From NCBI GenBank assembly GCA_015680685.1, contig MNCI01020320.1:96897-160896 (forward strand): a stretch of DNA of 64,000 bases. The letters run 5' to 3'. The stretch is from Gnetum montanum. Its lineage: Eukaryota > Streptophyta > Gnetopsida > Gnetales > Gnetaceae. How positions within the stretch are numbered: position 1 is the first letter of the stretch; every line of letters begins with the position of its first letter. Under the pieces are notes generated by a model. The model did not search any database. It worked only from the letters and a program-made list of their open reading frames with translations, and was not told the origin of the DNA. The position numbers were made by a program, and so were the translations under genes. Below, piece after piece: positions 47,754-57,560 of this stretch.

Positions 47754-48609
47754 TGATGAGTGGCAAGGTACCCCTACACTCAACCATACGAATACGAGCA
47801 TTCATGCATGATCCAGTCAAACTTTGCGGATGGGCTAGTTGTGGTATCTAGATAGTTACACGTTGATCGTAGTTCGTTGTCTTCCCACCTGAACTAGTAT
47901 TTGCTTTGTCATATATGGTTTTGTCCAGAGTGAGGTGTATGATGTGGTCTTAAGCTAGTGCTACTCCTAGAGGCAATGGAAAATAACTTTGTTTTAAGCT
48001 AATAGGGAATGAGAAGAAAAATATAAGCTAGCCTAAGTGTGATGAGCATCCATCCTTAATCAGCCATACACATCTTGGACCTCGTGTACTACTTCTGGGA
48101 TTACCAAGCACATGTTACGTAAGCACTCCTAGATATGCTACTGGGATACCAAGTAGCCACATTTAAATGCTCGTGATTTAGTCGTACTCATTCTACATTT
48201 AATAACAGGGATAGTAAATGAAGGTAAAGAAATATTAATTAAGAAAACAATAAATAACAATAACAATTAAGAAATTAAAACTAAGTGAATGCTGCAATGA
48301 TGAAGTAATCTCGATCTTTATTGTCGGTCATATGTGTGTCCAAGTACGTCACACTCGAATAAAGGTTTCATACAATTACAATCATCACACTGCGGGCATG
48401 CATTGGGGAAAAAATTGAAATGAAATAAAAATAACAAAAAGACTCTACTTCTATCCTTACTTACTTCCTTTCTTGTGCGCCCAAAGGTGTATTTATAGGC
48501 TTACACAGGAATCATGATATCGTGTATCTGATATCATTATCCAAGCCACGATATCGCATACCCGATATTGTGGATCCGATATCGGAGCCTGACAAATCAT
48601 GGTTCATGA
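47754..48609 (-). repeat. E3 5' LTR
   Basis: 856 bp. Minus-strand U3 has CGATATCGGATC, CGATATCGTGG and GATATCAG palindromes (48515-48585), a TATA box (CCTATAAATACACC near 48492) and AATAAAGATCGAG (near 48315). TGATGA at its low end gives the TCATCA terminus. Confidence 0.9.
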
Positions 48610-49200
48610 AAAGGAAAGTTTTGTAAAATAATAATAATAATAATAACATGAGACAGTAAAAAAGAACTAGGGTACATTAGAAAGTAGCTCATGAGATGTG
48701 TCTAACTTGTTCTTAATGCAGGTTACTTATAAAATCTATTATTACTACATGTGAAGTTCACACTCTTATTCTAAAAGCTAACACTATCTAGAACCCTATC
48801 TAATGCAATAAGGTGTTAACCTAGTGGTAAGACACTTGATTTGGAAGCTCTAAGTTATAGGTTTGATTCTAATAACCAATTCTGAGCTATGTAAATTCTA
48901 ATTAAATTGTAATCTTAATTAAATATATAGGAGTGTAATAATGATGGACAAATAAGCATATTTAAATGTAGGGTCTAAAGCACCCTATACTTATATAAAA
49001 TAAAAAAGATTTCTAGTAGTATACATGAATTTTGATGCGTTATACATAATGATGCATGCATGTCTAACAATCACATGCGTAAAGCCCACCATAAACACTT
49101 CCTTATTATCGTTTGAAAAATATTTATTTTACCATAAATGCTTTTTGATTGACCCCTCAGGTTTCAAAGCTCACAAGGAGAGGAATCCAACAGCAGCGTG
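48610..49200. other. Region between E3 and the PKS gene
   Basis: AT-rich, with an AATAAT microsatellite at 48631-48645 and a tRNA-derived SINE-like sequence at 48811-49005. The PKS transcript probably ends above 49200. Confidence 0.5.
48811..49005 (+). repeat. tRNA-derived SINE-like sequence
   Basis: TTAACCTAGTGGTAAGACAC (A box, TRGYNNARNNGG-like, 48817-48836) and GGTTTGATTCT (B box, 48860-48870) have tRNA spacing. An unrelated body and an A-rich tail (AAAATAAAAAAG, about 48995-49008) follow. No acceptor stem forms, so it is not a functional tRNA. Confidence 0.55.
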
Positions 49201-49283
49201 ATGTCTGGGAAAGCTACCGGCTGGTCATTTTTGCTACCAGGCAGATACACCAGAAATAATAAGAACGGGTTCAGCGGCGTAAT

Positions 49284-49289
49284 TTTATT
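49284..49289 (-). terminator. PKS poly(A) signal
   Basis: The minus strand reads AAATAAAATT 24 bp after the TGA stop. AATAAA here would place cleavage near 49260-49270. Confidence 0.6.
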
Positions 49290-49312
49290 TAAAACATAAA
49301 CCAGTAGTGATG

Positions 49313-50624
49313 TCAGGACACGGGGGCGGGGCAGGGATCAGGAACACTGCGGAGGAGGACGGCCTCTACCGTCAGGCCGGGGCCAAAGCCCAACAACGCT
49401 CCCAACCTCGGCCTGGGCGCCAATGCATTCTTACTTTTCCCTCGCAGTTCGTCCAAAATGAAGAGCACGCATGCGCTGGACATGTTGCCATACTCGCGCA
49501 GCACATGCCGCGTGGCAGCCAACTTATCACCATGTAGACCCAACTGTGCCTCCACGCCGTCCAGGATGGCCGGCCCGCCCGGATGCACAGCCCAGAAGAG
49601 CTCATTCCACTCCGGCATCTCTGCCTCTTCCAACCCCAGTCCCTCGGCAAAAGCCTCTCGCAGGCACGCCTCGATGTGCTTGCCCACAAGTGCCGGCAGG
49701 TCCTTCCGCAGGTGGAACGTCAGCCCCGCCTCCGTGAGCTGCCCACCGACGGCGTCGTTGGAGTCCGGAAGCACCGTCTGCGCCGCGTGCACCACCTCAA
49801 ACACCGCGCGCTCGCCCAACGCCGTGTGGGGATCGGCACCCACTATGAGGGCAGCAGCGCCATCGGCGAAGATGGCCTGGCCAACCATGCTGCTCATATC
49901 CGGCTCAGACGGCCCCCGGAATATCATGGCTGTGACCTCGCTGCACACCAGCAGCACTCGTGCTCCGCCGTTGTTCTCCGCCATGTCTTTGGCCACGCGC
50001 AGAGCAGTGCCCCCGGCAAAGCAGCCCTGCTGATACATCATCACTCGCCTCACGCCCGGCCGCAGCCCCAGCATCTTCAGCAGCGCAAAGTCGGTGCCCG
50101 GCATGTCGATGCCGTTGGTGGCGCACACCACCATGTGCGTTATCTCCGTTCTTGGCCGTCCCCACTCGGCCAGCGCCCTCTCGGCCGCCTCGGCGCCCAG
50201 CCTCGGCACCTCCCTTATTACGATGCTCTGCCTCTCATCGAAGGACTGACCCATGTACTCCGTCATCGCCGGATGCTTCGCCAGCATCTCCCCCGTGTGT
50301 GTTAGGTGTCTCTTTCGAATCTGCGACTTGTCACCTGCCAAAGTCACACTCTCTTATATATTTACCCTCTTTTGCACAAATATTTATGTTTAGTGGATGT
50401 CATTACGGTAAAGACTTACATATGCGCTGGAATTTGCTCTTGAGCTCCGTCATGTGTTGGCTGTTGCTGACGTCAAAGTAGTAGTCGGCGTAGGTGCTCT
50501 GGTCGACCCAGTTCTCTGGGTTGGCAGTGCCGATGGCGAGCACTGCTGCGGGGCCGTCCGATCTCCGACCACGCCTCAGCTGTTGCACGTCCATACACGC
50601 TGCTTTCCCACCGTTGCTGGCCAT
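49313..50624 (-). CDS. Type III polyketide synthase (chalcone-synthase-like), two exons
   Basis: join of exon 1 (50624-50420) and exon 2 (50334-49313), 408 residues, TGA stop. The 85-bp intron (50419-50335, GTAAGT...GGCAG) splits a Cys codon (Cys69 in FQRIC-DKS), the classic CHS intron site. It is expected to be cytosolic and to condense malonyl-CoA onto a starter CoA. Catalytic Cys173 (QQGCFAGG), His319 (HPGGPAI) and Asn352 (YGNMSSAC), the gatekeeper Phe224 and Phe275, and the GFGPG loop (384-388) are all kept. Differences from alfalfa CHS numbering are T197 to Ile206, S133 to Asn142, V196 to Met and D255 to Gly; G256 and S338 are retained. A few extra residues precede His319. Ile at 197 makes true chalcone formation uncertain. 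The frame is intact and codons are GC-rich. Confidence 0.93.
50335..50419 (-). other. PKS intron
   Basis: 85 bp, donor ATAT|GTAAGT, acceptor TTGGCAG|GTGAC, phase 1 within the Cys69 codon. The same location is used in plant CHS genes. Confidence 0.92.
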
Positions 50625-50739
50625 ATTTTTCTTTTCCTTTTCAAACGCTGTTTGATAATGATGAAGAATCCCAGAGCTGCCCTTCCTTACCGAGAGATTG
50701 CAATGCTGCTGATACTCATGCATATCCCCGTATTTTATA
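50625..50739 (-). promoter_or_regulatory. PKS core promoter and 5' leader
   Basis: TATAAAA lies at 50739-50733 (minus). Transcription should start about 50705-50710, giving a leader of about 80 nt to ATG 50624, which has an AAAAATATGGCC context. Two in-frame ATGs (50723, 50719) lie upstream of the predicted start. If transcription began earlier, they would add about 32 residues with no stop. Confidence 0.65.
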
Positions 50740-50859
50740 GTTTGTTTGTGCGGCTCCTCATGCCCATCCACGAGGAGAATGCCTTTGTACCCACCCACTT
50801 GGCCAAACCGCGGCCACATCTGACGCTGAACCAATCAGCCAACAACCGAATATAACGTT

Positions 50860-51125
50860 AACAATGTTGTTTTAAGTGTCCACGTGCAAACCCTTTATTT
50901 CTACATGACAATATTTGAAGTGTGGATTGCCAGGAAGGTGCAATAAAAATTAACAAGTTATTAGCATAAGGCATATGCTCTTCGGTAGGACAGAACAATC
51001 ATATTAACTTTCATCTTTTACTTGGAGTTTTACGTGTTAGAGAACTGTCACGTGAGTTTGGAAGTTAAAAACAACACGTTAACTGATTTTTTTACGTGGG
51101 TAGACCGTCTACGTCGCACGTGAGT
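50860..51125 (-). promoter_or_regulatory. PKS upstream ACGT/G-box cluster
   Basis: CACGTG occurs at 50881-50886, 51049-51054 and 51117-51122, with other ACGT cores at about 51031, 51077 and 51094. The last two G-boxes sit in near-repeats, CACGTGAGTTTGGAAG and CACGTGAGTTTGAAGAG. A CCTACC (H-box core) lies at 50989-50984. ACGT and Myb sites are known to give light and stress control of CHS genes; regulation here is inferred. Confidence 0.5.
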
Positions 51126-51412
51126 TTGAAGAGTAAAAAACATGATCTTTTTATTTTCAAAGTCTGCGTATTCAGAGAAATAAAGATATACTTTATTAGT
51201 TGGGACCAGAAAAATATTCATGTAGTGGTGCTTTGGAAGCAATGTTGCAAAGCGACGGCATTCTAATGTCAGAATCTATAAAAATTAAATTGAAAGTAAA
51301 GTTTCTTTAGTTTATGCCTCCGTCTCAAAGCACGCGGTAGCGCAGTGGCGTTGCCGAGACATAATCACTTATCACCATTCAGAACCTTCCTTTTAAAATA
51401 ACTGTTACCAGA

Positions 51413-51788
51413 TCTGCAGCAAAATATGAAATGAGATGAAAATAAAAAGCAATTGAACCACAGGCAATTGCAAAAAAATCTTATTATCAGCGATGAGCTT
51501 CTCTCTTCATCACAAGAAGAGAACAAGAAGAAGCCTCTCTCTCATGCAATGTGAGAATTCTCAACTCTTGTTTATGACCAATCCCAAGGCAAACTTAAAT
51601 AGCCACATCTGGGGTTACAAAATTGGAAACATCTAATCTTCACAACACATTTAAAAGTCTTATGTTATCTTTAGGGAAAATTCTAAGACCATAGAAACGG
51701 AAAGTGTAGTTCATGAACAGTTAGGTTTTTCTAACAACTGCTAATTTATTGCTGTGATCTACCACTTCACGGTTAGTTTTTTCCAACA
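51413..51788 (-). repeat. Copia 3' LTR
   Basis: 376 bp; plus orientation TGTTACCAGATC...TTTTCCAACA. It differs from the 5' LTR by several substitutions and indels, including about 45 bp present only here near 51470-51515 and about 35-40 bp present only in the other copy near 55470-55510. Confidence 0.9.
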
Positions 51789-51805
51789 ATCTCCTACTTG
51801 GAGAT
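51789..51805 (-). other. Copia polypurine tract
   Basis: Minus strand TCCAAGTAGGAGAT directly before the 3' LTR. Confidence 0.55.
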
Positions 51806-51864
51806 TTTGATTGAGGATCAATCATATCTCCACACCATCCTTTCTACTTGCCATTCTATGTTGC

Positions 51865-52660
51865 TTATGTTATTGCTAGGCCATATGAGGATTTACCCAA
51901 GGCAAACTTGTCCATGTTAATCGCCTTGGTTAGAACATATGGAAGATTATCCTTGGTGTGTATCTTCTGCATATCCACACTTCCATCTTCTACTACGTTA
52001 TGAACAAAGTGAAATTGTACACCTATGTGTTTTGTCCTTAAATGAAAGGCTGGATTCTTTGCAATATGTAAGGTGCTTTGATTATCACAAAACAAAGGAA
52101 TCTTCTCTTGTTTTTCTCCAAGCTCCTCTGACAACCTTTGAATCCAAATTTCTTCCTTGCAAGCTTGTGTAGCTACCATGTATTCTGCTTCTATTGTAGA
52201 TAATGCTACTACTGTTTGCAATCTTGATACCCAGCTTATAGCTCCTCTTGCAAGTGTAAACACATAGCCTGTAGTAGATTTTCTTTTATCTGGATCACCT
52301 GCAAAATTTGAATCCACATAACCTTTAATAGTAAATTGAGATCCTCCATAACATAATGCACCATCTGAGGTACCCTTAATGTATCTCAGGATTATCTTAA
52401 TAGTACTCCAATGCTCTCGTCCAGGATTTGCCATGTACCGACTGACTGCTCCCACTGCTTGTGCAATGTCTGGTCTTGTACAAATCATAGCAAATATTAG
52501 GCTTTCCACTATTGATGCATATGGTACTCGAGACATCTCATTCCTATCTACTTCAGTGTTAGGGCACATCTCGGAGGATAATTTGAAATTAATAGGAAGT
52601 GGGGTAGAAATTGGCTTACAATCTTGCATGTTGAAACGTCGCAAGATCTTACCCAAGTAA
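51865..52660 (-). pseudogene. Copia RNase H and connection
   Basis: A long open stretch: CKPISTPLPINFKLS, MSRVPYASIVESLIFAM, TRPDIAQAVGAVSRYM, GYVDSNFAGDPDKRKSTTGY, STIEAEYMVATQACKE and LRTKHIGVQFHF. These are the usual copia RT-tail and RNase H motifs, with the first catalytic Asp (YVDSN) and the EAEY Glu present. Reading is open here but upstream stops prevent a full polyprotein. Confidence 0.85.
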
Positions 52661-53480
52661 TTTTTCTGAGAAAGCCAAATCTTCTTGTTATTTCTGTCTC
52701 AGTGAATTTGCATCCCTAGAATCTTGTTTGTTGGTCCCAAGTCTTTCATATGAAATTCCCTAGCCAATTGTGCCTTCAATTCTTGGATTTGCCCTTTGTT
52801 GGGACCTACAACCAACATGTCATCCACATACAATAGCAAAATGATGAAATCTTCATCAAAACTCTTAAAATATGTACAAGGGTCTACACTGAGTCTATTG
52901 TACCCAAGGCTCATGATATACAAGTCAAATCTCTTGTACCAACACCTTGGCACTTGTTTGAGACCATACAGAGATTTGTTCAACCTGCAAACCAAGTTCT
53001 CTTTGCCTTCTTCTGCAAAACCTTTTAGTTGGAGCATATAAATCTCTTCTTCAAGATCTCCATGCAAAAAAGCAATTTTCACATCTAGTTGTTCTAGATG
53101 TAGGTCAAATGTAGCACACATTGCTAGGACTACTTTGACTGTTGTAAGTCTAACCATAGGAGAAAATATCTCGTTGAAGTCAATTCCTTCTTTTTGAGCA
53201 TATCCCTTTACCACCAATCTTGCACGATATCGCTCCACTTGGTCATTACTATCACATTTGATCTTGTAGACCCATTTGTTTCCAATAGCCTTTCTTCCTT
53301 ATGGTAGTGTAACAAGATCTCATGTTTTGTTTTTGTGTAAAACTTCAATCTCCTCTTGCATTGCTACCATCCACAAAGACACATTTGGACTTTTGAGAGC
53401 CTCATGTAAAGTTGAGGACTCTGCATCCTCTGTTAAAAGGCAATATGCAACATTACTTTCAGTAACATTTTCTAAGTGCC
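52661..53480 (-). pseudogene. Copia reverse transcriptase
   Basis: From W-x-x-A-M-Q-E-E-I near 53370 through GNKWVYKIK, VKGYAQKEGIDFNEIFSP, LDVKIAFLHGDLEEEIYML and KSLYGLKQVPRCWYKRFD to LLLYVDDMLVVG. The YVDD catalytic box is intact. The central 180 residues (53238-52699) are uninterrupted; a stop follows GMQIH. Confidence 0.9.
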
Positions 53481-53599
53481 AAGTTGGTGATCTTTTTACC
53501 CGAGATGATCAATGAACTTCATAAGCTTCAAAATTGACTGGTTCTTTCTCTTCATACATTGATGTTTCTTCAAAAGTAATTGGATGTTCAACTTTTGTC

Positions 53600-54500
53600 T
53601 TATCTTCTACCTGAATTTTAGTAGTCTTTGAACTCTCCTTTGAAGTGCTAGCATCTCCCTTCTCTTGCATTTAATCTTCTACAAACATCACATCTTTGCT
53701 GATGACAACCTTACAAGTAGTGGGATCCCACAGCTGATACCCCTTAACTCCATCAACATACCCTAAGAAGATACATTTCCTGGACTTTGGGTCCAACTTT
53801 GATCTTTCTTGGTCATTGTACATCACATACATAGAACTTCCAAATGTATGGAGATGAGAATAAATAGCTAGCTTACCAGTCCACATTTCTATTGGTGTTT
53901 TTAGATCAATCGCAGTTGATGGAGACCGATTTCATTAAATAGCATATCATATTAACTACTTCTGCCCAAAATGACTTGGTTAGATTTGCAGCCTTCGACA
54001 TTGATCTTATTTTTTCCAACAAGGTTCTATTCATCCGTTCTGCCACTCCATTTTGTTGTGGAGTGTGTGCCACTGTGAACTACCTCTTGATGCCTTCTTG
54101 CTGACAAAATGCATTAAATTCATCAGTTTTATATTCTCCTCAATTATCTATCCTTAGACACTTGATCCTTTGTTCAGACTCAAGTTCTACTTGCGCTCTA
54201 AAAACTTTGAAGACTAAAAAGACATCTGCCTTTCTTTTGATTAGATACACCCAACATCTCCTGGAGAAATTATCAATGAAAGATACAAAGTATCTTACTC
54301 TTCTTAGGGAAGTCATTGGTGCTTGCCAAACATCAGAGTGCAGCAAGTCCAAGATGCCTCTACTCTTAGTAGTTGATGTGCTAAACTTTAATCTATGTTG
54401 CTTACTAGTAACACAATGCTCACAAAATGGTAAACATACTAAATTGAGCCCAGGAAGAAGTCTCTATTCAGAGAGAACCTGCAAACCTTGTTCTGACATA
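53600..54500 (-). pseudogene. Copia integrase, broken
   Basis: Core motifs are DLLHSDVWQAPM (first catalytic Asp), YFVSFIDNFSRRCWVYLIK, CLRIDN*GEY (second Asp) and TPQQNGVAERMNRTLLE (Glu). Downstream are FGSSMYVM and DPKSRKCIFLGYVDG. A zinc-binding HHCC segment is upstream near 54400-54500. Several stops occur. Confidence 0.85.
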
Positions 54501-54511
54501 TGACCAAGCTT

Positions 54512-54960
54512 TCAATGCCACAACATCGTCGATTCTTCTTTCAAACTAGTTGATGTAACAAAAGACTCTCCCACTTGATGTGTGTTCCCCATAAGCATGT
54601 ACATATTTGCAGTAACATTTTTTGCCTTCATTACCACAAGCGCACCTTTGGTAATCTTCAGGATCCCATTCTCTATACGAGTTTTGCACCCAACATCATC
54701 TAGTTGTTCTGAAGACAATAGCTTTTTCTTCAGGCCCTCCACATGTCGTACCTCTTGTATGGTGCGAATAGTGCCATCATACATCTTTATCTTGACGGTA
54801 CCGATACTAGCGATTTTCAAAGCATGATCATTTCCCATGTATATAGATGCTTCTAAGATTGGTTTGTAGTGATAAAACCATTCTCTCTGAGAGGTCATGT
54901 GCCATGTTGCTTTTGAATCCAAGATCTAAGCATCAATGAGCTTCTTTTTACCTTCAGCAA
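54512..54960 (-). pseudogene. Copia protease
   Basis: ILDSKATWHMTSQREWFYHY corresponds to the copia protease W-x-x-DSGA-x-x-H-M region; DSG has become DSK. It continues ...ASIGTVKIKMYDGT...LLSSEQLDDVGCK. A stop precedes the active site. Confidence 0.8.
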
Positions 54961-55150
54961 TAGTTGCCTCACTGTATGAACATCATCGTCATATGAGGTA
55001 TTTGCCACATTCCCTTGAGGATTCTTTTTATTACTCTTCTTTTCATTCCACAATGTGAAGTTGCTTCCATTGAACTTCTCTATTTCATATTTGCTAGCCA
55101 TTTTGTAAAATTTGTATGTACGATCTGCAACACTTCCATGGACTATGAAC
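54961..55150 (-). pseudogene. Copia gag, internally deleted
   Basis: The start MASKYEIEKFNGSNFTLWNEK (55100) is typical of Tork-type gag. It then jumps to KKNPQGNVANTSYDDD, which normally lies after the CCHC knuckle. Most of gag, including the capsid core and knuckle, has been deleted. Confidence 0.75.
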
Positions 55151-55155
55151 CTAGG

Positions 55156-55169
55156 AGATCCGATACCAC
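55156..55169 (-). other. Copia primer-binding site
   Basis: Minus strand GTGGTATCGGATC directly after the 5' LTR; compare TGGTATCAGAGC for initiator tRNA-Met. Confidence 0.65.
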
Positions 55170-55550
55170 TGTTAGCACGTGGCAGCAAAATATAAAATGA
55201 GATGAAAATAAAGCGCAATTGAGAGAACAAGAAGAAGCCTCTCTTTCATGCAATGTGAGAACTCTCAACTCTTGTTTATGAGCAATCCTAGGGCAGACTT
55301 AAATAGCCACATCTGGGGTTACAAAATTGAAAACATCTAAAAATTAACTGAGATAGATCTTCACAACACGTTTAGAAGTCTTATATTATCTTTAAGGAAA
55401 ATTCTAAAACTATCGGACAACGGAAAGTATAGTTCATGAATAAGCAACTGCTAATTCATTGCTGTGATCTACCCGTTCACAGTAAGTTTTTTCCAACAAC
55501 TGCTAATTCATTGCTCTGATCTACTGCTTCATAGTTAATTTTTTCCAACA
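55170..55550 (-). repeat. Copia 5' LTR
   Basis: 381 bp; plus orientation TGTTAGCACGTGG...TTTTCCAACA. It contains a short internal repeat, CTGCTAATTCATTGCT(G/C)TGATC, at 55447-55525. Confidence 0.9.
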
Positions 55551-55555
55551 ATAAC

Positions 55556-56939
55556 TTGGCTGCTGCAGCAAACGTACATCCTCATTTCCCTCCTTCTCTC
55601 ATTTTATGCGTGCAATAATAAGAACTGAAGTTTTAAAACTATAATTTAACATTATACTGTAACAGTGGCGTATTCCTGGTCGACGCTGCCAAGACGGAAA
55701 ATCCTCATCCTTTTCGGAGCAAGTGTAAGGCCGTGGTTTCCTGGTCAACTAAGCAGAACCAAATGAATCAGGTACACTATAGTTGTTCATGCCACTTCTC
55801 ACCAAACCCAGCATCAAGTTGCTTATATAAATGGAAGGGAAAATTTGCAAAGGTATAAAGGGCATTAATCCATTTCCTCACTCAAGAGCCATAATCTCGC
55901 CAAACATATAATTTTTGCAACAACCATAATGATAGCAATAAAATGAAACCCTTTTTTTGTTCAATTCAATCTTTCCGAGAATGAAATTAAGCATCAAGCC
56001 TCAACCAAATTTATAACAAATCACATTTGCTAATACTTTTGTTCAACAATGACCTATGAGTAGCTTGGTAGGGCCATGTTGAAGATGAACACATTAGAAG
56101 AAAACACAACTTAACTCAACTAGGCACACCCAAGTAACCAAACTCCCTGAACCTTTCAAACCCTGGGGAATTAGTAGTCATGATGAAGAAGGGGAAAGTA
56201 AAAATAGAGTGCCATGAGCTTGCATATGGCCATTGGCTATGTGCTAGTGGGCTTTGTTGGCTCATAAGCAAACACATTAAAAAAGGTTGAACAAGCATCC
56301 ATCCGTCATCAAGTTCATGACTCATAACCCATCATCAAGTTCATGACTCATAACCCATGACGTTTTCCTTTTTCTTTTTCTTAGCAGAGATATGAGAAAA
56401 AGAGCAAAAACCAGCAATGACCAATAAACATGCGTAAATGTGTGAGTCATGGCGGAACCTTTCCCAAAGGCCAATCTAAGCAAATGCAATGTTTTCCGCG
56501 CACGCCCCGTCCCAAACTTGATTTGCGTATGACCGGAACTTGGCCGTTCGGCCTTCGGTTACCAAAGTGGCCTTTTCGTGATTTTCGTGTGCTTGTTTAT
56601 TCATTCGTACTCACTTGTTTTCTGTGATCTGTGTCATGCCCGATGCCAAGAATCTTGATTCCCTGCTGCCCACTTAACAATGAAATGAAGTAATTTTGAC
56701 ATCGAGAACAAGGCAAGAGTACCAGGCAAAGCAAGACAAGGCCACCATTTCTATGTATATGTACAGATCCAGGTAAAATTTCATTCAAAATATGAAATAC
56801 ACAACCATTGCGGATTTAATAAGCTTCTGCATGCGCTCCAGCAACGCCAACAGTTCTTAAAAATTTATCCCGAATCACGAATATCTGGCACATAGCGTAA
56901 AAACTTATTATAATACATAATGCTTTAAGTTATATAGTC
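55556..56939. other. Low-repeat region, no gene recognised
   Basis: Probably former upstream DNA of the PKS gene, displaced by the copia insertion. It is less AT-rich than its surroundings in parts (56440-56600). It has a 26-bp tandem repeat (56306-56357). Short open frames show no known motif. Confidence 0.45.
56306..56357 (+). repeat. 26-bp tandem duplication
   Basis: TCATCAAGTTCATGACTC + ATAACCCA occurs twice in direct succession without a mismatch. Confidence 0.85.
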
Positions 56940-57560
56940 TTGAAAGTATTCTACTTCCCAGTATTTATACATATCTACCATCATAAGTTATCCATTATTT
57001 AGTTAAATTTTTAAAATTATTATATTAATTTTATAGAAAATCTTATTTTATTAATATATATCTTCATCCTTGTATGTTTATAGAAATTTTCTAGTTGATG
57101 CAATATTGCTTTTAACTTAGTTTCTAAATTTACAACTAGTCCTACATCATCTATAGAGATTAAAAGCTATAATGATTACTGATCTACTTCAATAGCATAA
57201 TTTACATGTACCTATCTAATTTGCTTTTCTATTTCATCAATAAAAATGCCAAATAATGTTGTTGAAAGGTAACAACTTTTTTTTACTCTAATATTAATAT
57301 AAAATTAATAAGATTTTGTAGTGTCTTTACTTTTTAATTCAAATTTTTTTTTTCATGTATAATTTTGGAATGAAATTAAGTAAACCAAGATTAACTAAGT
57401 TTGATAAAACTATTCCATTATTTTTCTTTCATAGCTAAATTAAATACCTTTGTAAAGTTAACAAAATAATTAAATGTCTTCCTTCCTATGCCTTGTTTAA
57501 TGAAATACCTATATGAGTAAATAACTTGTCTAATATAGAAGGAAAAATTAACTAAATAAG
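56940..57560 (-). pseudogene. Second LINE reverse transcriptase fossil
   Basis: The minus strand gives, with stops, IKQGIGRKTFNYFVNFTKVFNLA (compare F-V-D-F-x-K-A-F-D), then STTLFGIFIDEIEK (compare C-P-L-S-P-x-L-F-x-x-Y-I-D-x-L-E), then LLISIDDVGLVVN (the xADD box, Asp-Asp kept) and QLENFYKHTRMKIYINK. This is a different LINE branch from the one at 6310-7850. Heavily decayed. Confidence 0.65.

Larger units (their letters stand above)
39771..48609 (-). mobile_element. E3: complete non-autonomous family-E element
   Basis: Minus-strand element of 8839 bp with LTRs at 47754-48609 (5') and 39771-40619 (3'). Order: degraded primer site, gag (47621-45549), T-rich and conserved noncoding DNA, internal TATA/palindrome element (44172-44094), second ORF (43593-40650), polypurine tract. 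No protease, RT or integrase domain. Flanks AAGGG (39766-39770) and AAAGG (48610-48614) could be a target duplication with one change; the outer LTR end reads TCATGA instead of TCATCA. Confidence 0.85.
51413..55550 (-). mobile_element. Ty1/copia element (Tork/Tnt1-like)
   Basis: 4138 bp with LTRs at 55170-55550 (5') and 51413-51788 (3'), TGTTGG...TAACA, and a perfect target duplication ATAAC at 51408-51412 and 55551-55555. Order on the minus strand: primer site, shortened gag, protease, integrase, reverse transcriptase, RNase H. Integrase before RT is diagnostic of copia. It lies in the region upstream of the PKS, in the same orientation. Stops in gag and integrase suggest it is dead. Confidence 0.92.

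Noticed and set aside
48811-48880. Functional tRNA gene
   Set aside because: A and B boxes exist but no acceptor or anticodon stem closes, and it continues into an A-tailed body.
49458-50305. Long plus-strand open frames (up to 240 codons) opposite the PKS
   Set aside because: They are antisense shadows of a GC-rich coding exon. They have no family motifs, and the minus-strand gene explains the openness.
49313-50624. Horizontal transfer of the PKS because of its GC content
   Set aside because: It has an intron at the classic plant CHS position, a plant-like TATA box and a plant CHS-like protein. GC-rich PKS genes in AT-rich plant DNA are common.
50625-50834. In-frame upstream extension of the PKS from ATG near 50834
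   Set aside because: It runs through the TATA box and predicted start site. The CHS-like N-terminus begins at 50624. Only the short 50719/50723 alternative stays possible.
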